This document shows positions 52,937 to 60,859 of a DNA stretch of 64,000 nucleotides, one piece after another (within the stretch, counting starts at the first letter, position 1; every line of letters starts with the position of its first letter). This DNA is from SAR202 cluster bacterium bin22 (GTDB lineage Bacteria; Chloroflexota; Dehalococcoidia; Lucifugimonadales; UBA3495). The stretch spans positions 1 to 64,000 of the forward strand of contig MPMM01000018.1 of NCBI GenBank assembly GCA_002238505.1. Direction: 5' to 3'. Both the position numbers and the translations under genes were made by a program. The notes under the pieces were generated by a model. That model saw nothing but the letters and a program-made list of their open reading frames with translations, had not been told where the DNA came from and searched no databases.

Positions 52937-53964
52937 GCCCCGTCCCAGCATCCAATGCCAGGAATCCGCACGGCTTTGGTCGTCAGGAACGTAGATGCTA
53001 TTTGAGCGCCGTGCTGAGCCATCGCGCTGGCGGCCTCTCCTGGCAGGATCACCTTGGCTTTGCTCCAGTCATCAAGGTAGATCTTTCCACCAGACGGGGG
53101 GTCGAGCCGGGTAATTCTATCTCTTCCGATCAGCAGACCGGCTTGCCCCAAAGCGTTCATTGATTGGAAATGCATGGCGGCAAATATGATACTTGTCCAC
53201 GCGAGCTTTCCCCCTAACCACCTTTGCAACCGGTTAATGGTATAAGGGTCTTCGCCGCACCCTATGCTGAGGATAGAGATGTCGTTTCTATCAGTCGTGA
53301 AGCTGGACAAGGCTTCCACCAATCCGACCATGATCGGATTGTTAGCCCATACACCTCCATCGGCGAAGATATAGCCGTCCTCTACCGGCCTGAGATACGT
53401 TGAAGCAGCGGCCGTAGCAGCCGCTACCTTCGCCATGTCTTCGTCGCCGTCTTTCTTATAGTCAGGGTGGTGTGGGGTCTTGAAGACGTATACGTCGCCG
53501 TATTTCCAATCCAGTGAAGGGATGCAAAGGCGCACCTGCGCATCGCGCAGCTTGGCAGTCCCGAGAACCTCCTCCAGTATTTGGTCCAGGGCCTTCCGTC
53601 CATAGGCATGAAAAACATATTGACGGAGTTTTCGCAATGCTCTCCGTTCAGGCGGGAAGATTTCTCTCCCCCGAGTGATATATAAGTCCAGTAGTTCTCT
53701 GGCAGTCATGCCGGCTGCCAGTCCCAGGGCCAGGATTCCCCCGGTTGAGGTGCCGGTTATCAGATCGAAGTATTCGGCTACCGAATCACCGCCAAGGTAC
53801 GTGCTCTCCAGGTCAGCGAGTATTACCGCGGGAAAAATCCCCCTGATGCCACCTCCGTCCAGGGATAGAATGCGGAACGGCTGGTCCGACTCCCAGTCCA
53901 GCCGTTCGCGCCTCCGACGCAGGATACCGTCCGATCTCCTCGGTGGGTTGTTGGTTTCAGTCAT
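52933..53964 (-). CDS. capV: Patatin-like phospholipase, CBASS effector
   Basis: I start at the ATG at 53964 (GGAGGAG upstream; track opens at 54000), giving 343 residues. The nucleotide-loop FRILSLDGGGIRGIFPAVIL, the nucleophile motif LITGTSTGGILALGLAAGM and the DGGVWANNPIMVGLVE Asp are all intact. CapV-type phospholipases degrade inner-membrane lipids when bound by cyclic dinucleotides, killing infected cells. It follows the CD-NTase gene by 90 bases on the same strand, the standard type I CBASS pairing. Confidence 0.85.
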   Translation of the reverse strand: MTETNNPPRRSDGILRRRRERLDWESDQPFRILSLDGGGIRGIFPAVILADLESTYLGGDSVAEYFDLITGTSTGGILALGLAAGMTARELLDLYITRGREIFPPERRALRKLRQYVFHAYGRKALDQILEEVLGTAKLRDAQVRLCIPSLDWKYGDVYVFKTPHHPDYKKDGDEDMAKVAAATAAASTYLRPVEDGYIFADGGVWANNPIMVGLVEALSSFTTDRNDISILSIGCGEDPYTINRLQRWLGGKLAWTSIIFAAMHFQSMNALGQAGLLIGRDRITRLDPPSGGKIYLDDWSKAKVILPGEAASAMAQHGAQIASTFLTTKAVRIPGIGCWDGA

Positions 53965-54054
53965 CCGCTCCTCCGCGCCCCAGCGGTAGGTTGTATCCAT
54001 TAGGTAAGGGGCGCCCGCCGGTAGCTTGGGCTATTTGGCGGGCGTGAACAGGGT

Positions 54055-55785
54055 TTATTTCTGATAAGAAGTACCACTTGTGCCCTGCTCCACTTCCGCT
54101 AAGTGGCACCTCTTAAACTTTGCCCCACTGCCGCAGGGACAAGGCTGGTTCCGGCCGGTCTTCCGCATGCTCTGCAATTCTCCCAAGTACTGCCGGTAAG
54201 CCTCTCTGGGAGAGTGCGGATATTCTTTCCACAAATCGTCCTTTGCCGCTGCAAGCCCGAACCGGTCTACGTATGCCACCCGGTAGAAGAAGGGAACCAC
54301 TAATTCCCTGATGAATCTGACTATTTCAATTTTTGAACCTGTTGCTGCCTGGATTCCCAGGCAGCAACGGTTTTCGGAAAGACCCGGGTAACAGTGCATA
54401 TCAGCTATATCAGCTATTTGGCGCTGTTCCATGATCTGCTGTATCCGGCCACCGGTCTCGATGACCGGTGGCCAAGGGTTGAAGGCCGAGGGCTGGAAGT
54501 CCAGGCGGATTTCTATTTCAAAAGTGTCGTGGATGGCCTTGCTGTTTCCTGGTTCGGTTGGTTCCGGAAGGGGTGTTAGCCATCCGCTATCTTTGTCAAA
54601 CTCAGCGGAGAATTCCAGTGTTCCGATGATTCGACAGCCCTTGGCATCGTAGGACAGCCCGGGCTGTTCCAGCGTGATCCTCTGAACGTCTTCGTCCGAA
54701 AGGGTAATGGTTACAGGTTCCAGGACACGGGCCTCCGGTATCTGGGCGCCCGCGTATGGTCCCCTTGGGCGCACGGGTGCAGCAGCAGGGGCCGTCAGTA
54801 GCGGCCGATTACTCCCTTGGCCACCGGAAGGCCGGCCGGGTGAGTTCCCACTGCCCCCACCGTTGCCGCCACTATTGCCATTTCCGCCGCCAGATGACCC
54901 CTTTCCGAAGTCATCACCGAAGAGTTCTTGCCACAGTTTGATCGCCTTCTCGCTGGACGGTTCGTCCTTCGCCTTTCTCGCCGTTTGCGCGTAGGAATGC
55001 ACGCGGTCCCTGAAATTGGCATATTTCTGCTGGTCCCAGTGCCGATTGAAATCTTCCGTAGCCAGAACCGGATTCTTGACCTTCGGCATGTTGGGATGCT
55101 GCTGCAGGTAATTGTCCATGCGGGTGAGGACGGTAACCAGAGTATCAGCATTGGTGCTCACTGATCCCTCACCCTCATCTGACGCCTTAATGGTGTTGCC
55201 GATAAGGGTGGTCAGCAGGATCGACTTGGCGGTGAAGCTGTTCTTGTGGTCACGGAGGTATTTGAGCAACCTGATTACCCGCTTCAGGTTGCCGCCGGTG
55301 ATTCGATTCTTCTCGTTTATCCAGTCCCTGTACCCGACACCGTCAGTTTGCTCGAATTTGTTGTCATTCCGGTTGCAGACGTAATGCTTGCCCTTGATCG
55401 TCACCCGCGGGACCACGTCCAGATGAAAATCTCCGGCATAGTCAACCGTCACGCACCTGGTCTTCAGCCTTAGCTTGTCGGCGTACGTCTTGTTGGCCGC
55501 CAGGGTGCGCCTGACCTCGAGGACGTAGTCTTTGGGTTCCCACTCAGAGTTCGGGTTCATCACGATCTGGATGTCAGCATCGTACTCATCATTGTCATCC
55601 ACGGGCTTGATGAGAGTCCCGAAGGCGTAGGACCCCTGCGGTTCCATATTCTGGTAGCCTTTCAGGTGCTCCTTGAGATGGCCGTTCACACCCCTGACTC
55701 CGCTTCTTAGCCTGTCCAGCCTGGTATCGTTGAGGTTAACGTGGTCCCTGAGAAAGTCCTGGAATTCCTTGTTGTTCTTGGTCAT
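54055..55785 (-). CDS. CD-NTase (CBASS) with C-terminal SEC-C zinc motif
   Basis: A 576-residue protein. The nucleotidyltransferase core reads MEPQGSYAFGTLIKPVDDND, EYDADIQIVMN (DxD) and DFHLDVVPRVT (third Asp), as in CBASS cyclases. A helical second part follows to about residue 290, then a Gly/Asn/Ser-rich linker (GGGNGNSGGNGGGSGNSPG). A beta-rich domain (about 355-500) leads to a C-terminal SEC-C motif RNQPCPCGSGAKFKRCH. SEC-C usually binds zinc and protein partners. It should make cyclic nucleotides that activate CapV. The extended tail is unusual and may be a sensor. Confidence 0.8.
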   Translation of the reverse strand: MTKNNKEFQDFLRDHVNLNDTRLDRLRSGVRGVNGHLKEHLKGYQNMEPQGSYAFGTLIKPVDDNDEYDADIQIVMNPNSEWEPKDYVLEVRRTLAANKTYADKLRLKTRCVTVDYAGDFHLDVVPRVTIKGKHYVCNRNDNKFEQTDGVGYRDWINEKNRITGGNLKRVIRLLKYLRDHKNSFTAKSILLTTLIGNTIKASDEGEGSVSTNADTLVTVLTRMDNYLQQHPNMPKVKNPVLATEDFNRHWDQQKYANFRDRVHSYAQTARKAKDEPSSEKAIKLWQELFGDDFGKGSSGGGNGNSGGNGGGSGNSPGRPSGGQGSNRPLLTAPAAAPVRPRGPYAGAQIPEARVLEPVTITLSDEDVQRITLEQPGLSYDAKGCRIIGTLEFSAEFDKDSGWLTPLPEPTEPGNSKAIHDTFEIEIRLDFQPSAFNPWPPVIETGGRIQQIMEQRQIADIADMHCYPGLSENRCCLGIQAATGSKIEIVRFIRELVVPFFYRVAYVDRFGLAAAKDDLWKEYPHSPREAYRQYLGELQSMRKTGRNQPCPCGSGAKFKRCHLAEVEQGTSGTSYQK

Positions 55786-55801
55786 CCCTGACCCCCTTCG
55801 T

Positions 55802-55825
55802 AAAAATAGAGCCCTGCAAGGCTCT
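55802..55825 (-). terminator. Terminator-like hairpin before the CD-NTase gene
   Basis: On the minus strand AGAGCC-TTGCAG-GGCTCT is followed by ATTTTTA, ending 17 bases before the CD-NTase ATG. This is the form of a short intrinsic terminator or attenuator in the CBASS leader. The stem is only six base pairs. Confidence 0.45.
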
Positions 55826-55923
55826 GTAATATATAGTTTACTCCCTGCAAGCGGGTCTGTATAGTTTTACTGTACCGTGTCATATATTAGTAATAATCTT
55901 GCCCAGTAGTGCTGCAATAACAC

Positions 55924-55960
55924 TTGCATTGAAAAGTAATTTATTAATATAATTCAACCG
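55924..55960 (+). promoter_or_regulatory. Promoter placing a leaderless start at hsdS-half
   Basis: TTGCAT at 55924-55929, an 18-base spacer and TATAAT at 55948-55953 form a good sigma-70-type promoter. The ATG at 55961 lies seven bases after the -10 hexamer, so the predicted transcript would begin at or next to the start codon. No ribosome binding site is present. Confidence 0.6.
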
Positions 55961-56557
55961 ATGGTTCGTCTTGCAGAAATAGCTAATATCTCCCTGGGCC
56001 TGCCTAACTCCGGATGGCAGCTGGAAGCAGATTACCGGGGATACGCTGTGCGACTTGTGGAAAGCGGGAGCCTTGGGGATGCCTGTTGGTTGGGCATTGA
56101 CAACCTAAAGGAGGTCGTAGTTCCCAGTTACGAGGCCGCCGATCGATACCTGCTACGGCCCTACGATGTTTTGGTTACTGCTCGCGCCAGCACCGTTCAG
56201 GCTGCGTTGGTGTCGCCAGCAGTATCTCGGACGGTAGCCAGTGTGACTCTGTTGGTGGTGCGGGCCCACGATACCGGATCGGGCATGGAGCATTTCATTT
56301 GGTATTTCCTCACGTCGAGGTGGGGTCAGGCTCAGTTGAAGCGGCGAGTGACGGTCGGCGCGACCTTAACTACATTGTCGGCCGCTGGCCTCGGAGAAGT
56401 TGAGCTGCCTAACCCTTCCCGCGAAGTCCTGCAACGAGTCGCCTCGCTGGTTGAGGCGTCTGACAGCGCATATACCTGGACCCTGGAGGCCGCCCGTCTG
56501 CGGCGGGATACGCTCCGTGATTCGATAATTGGCACGTTGGATTCCACATCACGCTAA
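55961..56557 (+). CDS. Single-domain HsdS-like specificity protein
   Basis: A 198-residue protein holding one target-recognition domain and a helical arm: MVRLAEIANISLGLPNSGWQ, LRPYDVLVTARASTVQAALV, GMEHFIWYFLTSRWGQAQLK and a C-terminal helix DSAYTWTLEAARLRRDTLRD. Normal type I HsdS proteins have two such halves. It opens the operon, 15 bases before hsdM, and is predicted to be leaderless. It may work as a homodimeric half-subunit or pair with the truncated HsdS at 58685. Confidence 0.7.
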   Translation: MVRLAEIANISLGLPNSGWQLEADYRGYAVRLVESGSLGDACWLGIDNLKEVVVPSYEAADRYLLRPYDVLVTARASTVQAALVSPAVSRTVASVTLLVVRAHDTGSGMEHFIWYFLTSRWGQAQLKRRVTVGATLTTLSAAGLGEVELPNPSREVLQRVASLVEASDSAYTWTLEAARLRRDTLRDSIIGTLDSTSR

Positions 56558-56572
56558 TCGCCAGGAGGAACC

Positions 56573-58102
56573 ATGGTGCTCACTACTCAAGAATTGCAGA
56601 CGAAGCTGTGGCAGGCAGCGGATATTCTGCGCGGCCAGATCGACTCAGCGGATTACAAGAATTACATCTTTGCGGTATTGTTCCTCAAGCGGTTATCAGA
56701 CCGTTTCGCCGAAGAGGTCCAGTTGTCGGTGCAAGCCGGAGTGCCCCTGGATGTGGCTATATCAGACATGGATGAGCACCAATTCGCCGTACCCGAAGCT
56801 GCCCAATGGAGCAAGATTTGCGATACCACCATGAACTTGGGCGAGGCGCTAAACGTAGCCAGCAATGCCATTGAGGAAGCAAACGCAGGGAGGTTAGACG
56901 GCATTCTCGCCGCCACCAACTGGAACGATGAAAACAAACTCGGCAGCCCGTCAAACCGGGAAGGTATCATCCGCCGGCTACTCAACCACTTTAGCGACCT
57001 GGATCTCAGCGACGAGAACCTTCGTACCGATACGGGCAGTACTGGCAATGTGCTGGGGGACGCCTACGAGTATCTCATCTATCAGTTTGCCGACGATGCC
57101 GGCAAGCGAGGGGGGGAATTCTATACACCCCGGTCCGTGGTACGCCTCATTGTGGAATTGCTTCAGCCGCAGGAGGGTATGCGGATCTGCGACCCCACTT
57201 TTGGCTCGGCCGGGATGCTCATCTTCACCGCCGATTACGTCAGAGAGAAGGGAGGGAACCCTCAGAACCTGGTGCTCCACGGCCAGGAACGCAACCTCGG
57301 CACCCTGGCTATTGGCAAGCTTAATATGCTTCTCCACGGGCTGCCGGCAGCCCGTCTAGAGGCAGGGGACGTTATAGCAGAGCCAGGGCTGATGGACGAT
57401 GCCGGCCGTCTTTTTTCATATGACCGGGTCATCGCCAATCCGCCGTTCAGTCTCAGCAATTGGGGGTCTGATTTTGCTCCCACCGACCCCCACCACCGCT
57501 TTGATGGGTTCGGGGCTATACCCCCCAGAACCCGCGGAGACTTGGCCTTCCTCTTGCACATGCTCAAGGTAACCAATGCCCAGGGCATGGTTGGAGTCGT
57601 GATGCCCCACGGCATCCTCTTCCGGGGGGGCAGCGAGGGCAAAATACGCCAGCGCATTGTGGAGAACGACCTTTTTGAGGCAATCATTGGTCTGGCGCCT
57701 AATCTCTTTTTTGGAGCCAGCATTCCGGTGGCCATCTGCATCCTGAACAGGGCCAAACCTACTGACCGCAAGGGCAAGGTCATCTTCGTGGATGCTGCCC
57801 AGGAAGGCTATTTCCGATCAGGCACAGCCCAGAACTACATGGACCCTGAGCATATTGAGAAGGTCGTGCGGGCCTACCAGGCTTATGAGGACATAGACCG
57901 GTTCGCTCACGTGGCAGACCTGGAAGAAATCAGAAGCAATGGCTTCAACCTGAACATCAGCCGCTACGTGGACACTACCGTCCCGATAGAGGTGATGCCA
58001 GTGGAGGAGGCCTTGGCCCAACTGCGTGAAGCGGAACGGCAGAGGGATGAAGCGGTTGCCAGAATGGACGAACTCCTGGCCGGAATGGGTTATGCCCGGT
58101 AG
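56573..58102 (+). CDS. hsdM: Type I DNA methyltransferase, HsdM
   Basis: A 509-residue protein with AGGAGGAA before the ATG. The HsdM N-terminal helical domain (LWQAADILRGQIDSADYKNY) is followed by GGEFYTPRSVVRLIVELLQP, SAM-binding ICDPTFGSAGMLIFTADYV near 207 and the catalytic YDRVIANPPFSLSNWG (NPPF) near 288. It methylates adenine at the site chosen by HsdS. Apparently intact. Confidence 0.92.
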   Translation: MVLTTQELQTKLWQAADILRGQIDSADYKNYIFAVLFLKRLSDRFAEEVQLSVQAGVPLDVAISDMDEHQFAVPEAAQWSKICDTTMNLGEALNVASNAIEEANAGRLDGILAATNWNDENKLGSPSNREGIIRRLLNHFSDLDLSDENLRTDTGSTGNVLGDAYEYLIYQFADDAGKRGGEFYTPRSVVRLIVELLQPQEGMRICDPTFGSAGMLIFTADYVREKGGNPQNLVLHGQERNLGTLAIGKLNMLLHGLPAARLEAGDVIAEPGLMDDAGRLFSYDRVIANPPFSLSNWGSDFAPTDPHHRFDGFGAIPPRTRGDLAFLLHMLKVTNAQGMVGVVMPHGILFRGGSEGKIRQRIVENDLFEAIIGLAPNLFFGASIPVAICILNRAKPTDRKGKVIFVDAAQEGYFRSGTAQNYMDPEHIEKVVRAYQAYEDIDRFAHVADLEEIRSNGFNLNISRYVDTTVPIEVMPVEEALAQLREAERQRDEAVARMDELLAGMGYAR

Positions 58103-58117
58103 GATGATGGTTGAGCA

Positions 58118-58354
58118 ATGCCTGTTCTATTGAGACAGGGCCCCTACCGCTTTTTCTTCTATTCGGCTGACTGGGTGGAACCTCCCCACGTGCACGTGCA
58201 GAGAGACCGGCAGACCGCCAAGTTCTGGCTGGATCCGATATCGCTGGCGAGCAGCGGAGGCATGAGGAGTACCGAAGTGCGCCGGGTTCAGCGTATGGTA
58301 GAGGAGAACCAGGCTTCATTTTTGAGGGAATGGAATGCACATTTCAGCAACTGA
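58118..58354 (+). CDS. DUF4160 protein inside the type I RM operon
   Basis: A 78-residue protein: YRFFFYSADWVEPPHVHVQR is the DUF4160 signature, followed by a REVQRMVEENQ-like helix (RRVQRMVEENQASFLREWNA). It overlaps the DUF2442 gene by 20 bases. Such pairs are suspected toxin-antitoxin modules; here the pair is embedded between hsdM and hsdS, possibly stabilising the operon. Confidence 0.8.
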   Translation: MPVLLRQGPYRFFFYSADWVEPPHVHVQRDRQTAKFWLDPISLASSGGMRSTEVRRVQRMVEENQASFLREWNAHFSN

Positions 58355-58685
58355 AATTATCGTCCCTGACGCGATAACCATTGAAGTAACGGAAGACACG
58401 CTTACCGCCGACCTTTCCGATGGCCGGACTATCTCGGTCCCGCTGGCCTGGTATCCCCGCTTGGTACACGCCACGCCCGGCGAACGCAACAACTGGGAGC
58501 TGATTGGGACCGGCCAGGGCATCCATTGGCCCGACCTAGATGAAGACCTCAGTATTGAGGGGTTTCTTGCCGGCAGAAAGTCGGGCGAGAGTCCACGTGC
58601 TTTCAAGCGATGGCTGGAGGCCAAGCAGACTGGCCTCCCTGTGAACATCTACGAAATTCAGCCTGACGCCCCTGAAGAAGTCTAA
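58335..58685 (+). CDS. DUF2442 protein
   Basis: A 116-residue protein with the DUF2442 core: TEDTLTADLSDGRTISVPLA, WYPRLVHATPGERNNWELIG and HWPDLDEDLSIEGFLAGR. The C-terminal 30 residues (SPRAFKRWLEAKQTG) are a helical tail. It overlaps DUF4160 upstream, and its stop overlaps the hsdS start (TAATGA), so translation through the operon is coupled. Unlike the module at 14846 it has no XRE domain. Confidence 0.8.
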   Translation: MHISATEIIVPDAITIEVTEDTLTADLSDGRTISVPLAWYPRLVHATPGERNNWELIGTGQGIHWPDLDEDLSIEGFLAGRKSGESPRAFKRWLEAKQTGLPVNIYEIQPDAPEEV

Positions 58686-59562
58686 TGAGACCCTCCAGTG
58701 GACAGGGCACTATAGCCAAAGGTTGGCGGCGGGTACGCTTGGGGGACGTGGCGGAGGTCGAGACTGGTGGTACTCCCAGCCGGAGTCGCCCAGAATATTG
58801 GGAAGGCGGGATTCCCTGGATGGCTTCGGGGCAGATAAATCAACGCCGAGTTATGACGACGGAAGAGACTATCACGCAGGAAGGGCTGAAAAACTCAAAT
58901 GCAAAGCTTTTTCCTCCAGATACGGTGATGGTCGCCATGAACGGCCAAGGAGCTACAAGAGGCAAAGCTTGTGTGCTTGGAATCGAGGCCTCATGTAACG
59001 AGTCATTGGCTGCAATCTCTGCGAGGCGGGACAGTGTAAACAGGTTCATATTCCACGTTCTCGATTCGGCCTATGATGTGCTTCGCAGCCTAACTGGCGA
59101 TGGTCGTGCAGGTCTTAATTTGGGTTTGATTCGGGGATTCAGTTTCCTCCTCCCGCCACTGCCCGAACAGCGGGCCATCGCCGCCGCCCTGGACTCCATT
59201 GATGACGCCATCGAGCGTACCGAGGCGGTCATCGCCGCCACCGAACAACTGCGCAACTCTTTGCTCCACCAACTACTCACCTACGGTGTCCTTGGCTGGC
59301 ACACCGAATGGAAAGACGTCCCTGGGTTGGGGACGACACCAAGGGACTGGGATGTAGTTAGGCTGGGAGAAGTAACAGAAATTAAGTGGCTGATTTCAGG
59401 TTGCCTGTGCCTTCTCTTCCCGAACAGCAGGTCATATCAGGGCTCCTAGACAGCGTGGACGCCAGTATTACCGAAGCTAGAAAAGAGAGACAAGGTTTGC
59501 GATATCTGAAGGATTCTGCTGCAGACTCGTTACTGACAGGGCGAAAGCGTATACCTGCTTAG
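58685..59562 (+). pseudogene. hsdS: HsdS with second recognition domain deleted and frame shifted
   Basis: The first half is intact: WRRVRLGDVAEVETGGTPSR, IPWMASGQINQRRV and LPPLPEQRAIAAALDSIDDA with its spacer helix. After VVRLGEVTEIK at 59385 the expected ~150-residue second target domain is missing; the DNA jumps to the distal arm, which is out of frame: FRLPVPSLPEQQVISGLLDS, then a helix ending in SLLTGRKRIPA and TAG 59560. The open frame stops at 59449. The first-half product may still act with HsdM as a half-subunit. Confidence 0.8.
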
Positions 59563-59593
59563 ATTCGGAAACCTGACAGGAATATGGAAATAC

Positions 59594-60847
59594 ATGGCTT
59601 ATTACCACATCCGAATAACACCTAACTCAAACCGGTCACAAGATGAGGTGAGGCTAGGCCTTTCACTGGAAGCGCTAATGAATCGCTTCGTGGTCCCTTA
59701 TAGAAAAGGTCTACCATTGGTAATTTCAGGAAGAGCAATACCCTCCACAGACATCGGTCGGGTCCTGATAAGCAAGAGTGAGGAGGAGGCGAGATACCTA
59801 ATAGAAGTCCTAAAGGCCGAAGATCGTTCCAGTCCGGTAGCATTTATAGGTGGACCATCATTAGACTGGCGCGCTGCCGACAGAGCTGAAGACGTTACTG
59901 ATGAGTTCATCACGGGGCCTCCGGGGAGTGAGCCTGACCGGAATGAAACGACATTTTCGGAGCCAAGACCTTCGGAAGAATCACGAGACGTCTTTGTTGT
60001 TCACGGACGTAATTTGCTAGCTCGCGACGCAGTTTTTGACTTTCTTAGGGCCATAGACTTACATCCTATAGAGTGGTCGGAAGCAGTTAATGCAACAGGC
60101 AAGGGGTCGCCCTATATCGGGGAAATACTGGACGCAGCGTTCTCCAGAGCTCACGCAATTGTGGTTGTATTTAGCCCCGATGATGAAGCCAGGCTTAAGC
60201 AACAGTTCAGAACGGACAGTGATCCAGATTACGAGAGACGGCTAACGGGACAAGCGCGTCCCAATGTTTTGTTTGAAGCTGGCATGGCCATGGGTAGATC
60301 CCCAGAAAGGACAGTATTGGTGGAAGTCGGATCTCTTCGACGATTCACCGACACTGAAGGGATTCACGCGATTCGCATGAATGGCTCTCCCGAAAGAAGA
60401 CAGGACATGGCTCAACGGCTGAAGACTGCTGGATGTCCAGTGAATTTGGAAGGCAGCAATTGGCTTTCTGCCGGAGAATTTGACTCAGCGATTCGCCTGG
60501 CAGAACAGCATTCGGCCGGCGCGGAAGACGCTCCAGAAAACTCGGTTCATAGTTCTCTCTACCTCCAACTTTCTCAAGACCACATAGACCTCCTTTTGGA
60601 GGCTGCCAAAGATAGGAGCGGCACAATACTCAGAACTATTACAACGGAAGGTCAGTTTGTCCAAACTAACGAAAGAAGATTTGGAGAGCCTGGCAACCAT
60701 AGGCTGGAAACAAAGTGGCAGGGTGTTCTAGATGATTTGTGCAACCAACGGTTGCTGAAGAAAGAAAACTTCCAAGGTGTAGAGGTATATGAAGTGACCA
60801 GTGCCGGGTATGAAGCGGTGGCAATTTTGGAGCAACAAACTGACTAA
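59594..60847 (+). CDS. TIR-like (CAP12/Pycsar-type) predicted effector
   Basis: A 417-residue protein. Residues 1-100 form the N-domain common to these proteins (YHIRITPNSNRSQDEVRLGL). Residues about 132-290 are the TIR-like domain: VFVVHGRNLLARDAVFDFLR, GSPYIGEILDAAFSRAHAIV, VVFSPDDEARLK, LTGQARPNVLFEAGMAMGRS and RTVLVEVGSLRRFTD. The C-terminal 90 residues look like a winged helix. Such proteins cleave NAD+ or bind nucleotides in anti-phage systems. It lies between hsdS and hsdR in the same operon. Confidence 0.8.
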   Translation: MAYYHIRITPNSNRSQDEVRLGLSLEALMNRFVVPYRKGLPLVISGRAIPSTDIGRVLISKSEEEARYLIEVLKAEDRSSPVAFIGGPSLDWRAADRAEDVTDEFITGPPGSEPDRNETTFSEPRPSEESRDVFVVHGRNLLARDAVFDFLRAIDLHPIEWSEAVNATGKGSPYIGEILDAAFSRAHAIVVVFSPDDEARLKQQFRTDSDPDYERRLTGQARPNVLFEAGMAMGRSPERTVLVEVGSLRRFTDTEGIHAIRMNGSPERRQDMAQRLKTAGCPVNLEGSNWLSAGEFDSAIRLAEQHSAGAEDAPENSVHSSLYLQLSQDHIDLLLEAAKDRSGTILRTITTEGQFVQTNERRFGEPGNHRLETKWQGVLDDLCNQRLLKKENFQGVEVYEVTSAGYEAVAILEQQTD

Positions 60848-60859
60848 TAGATATGAAGA

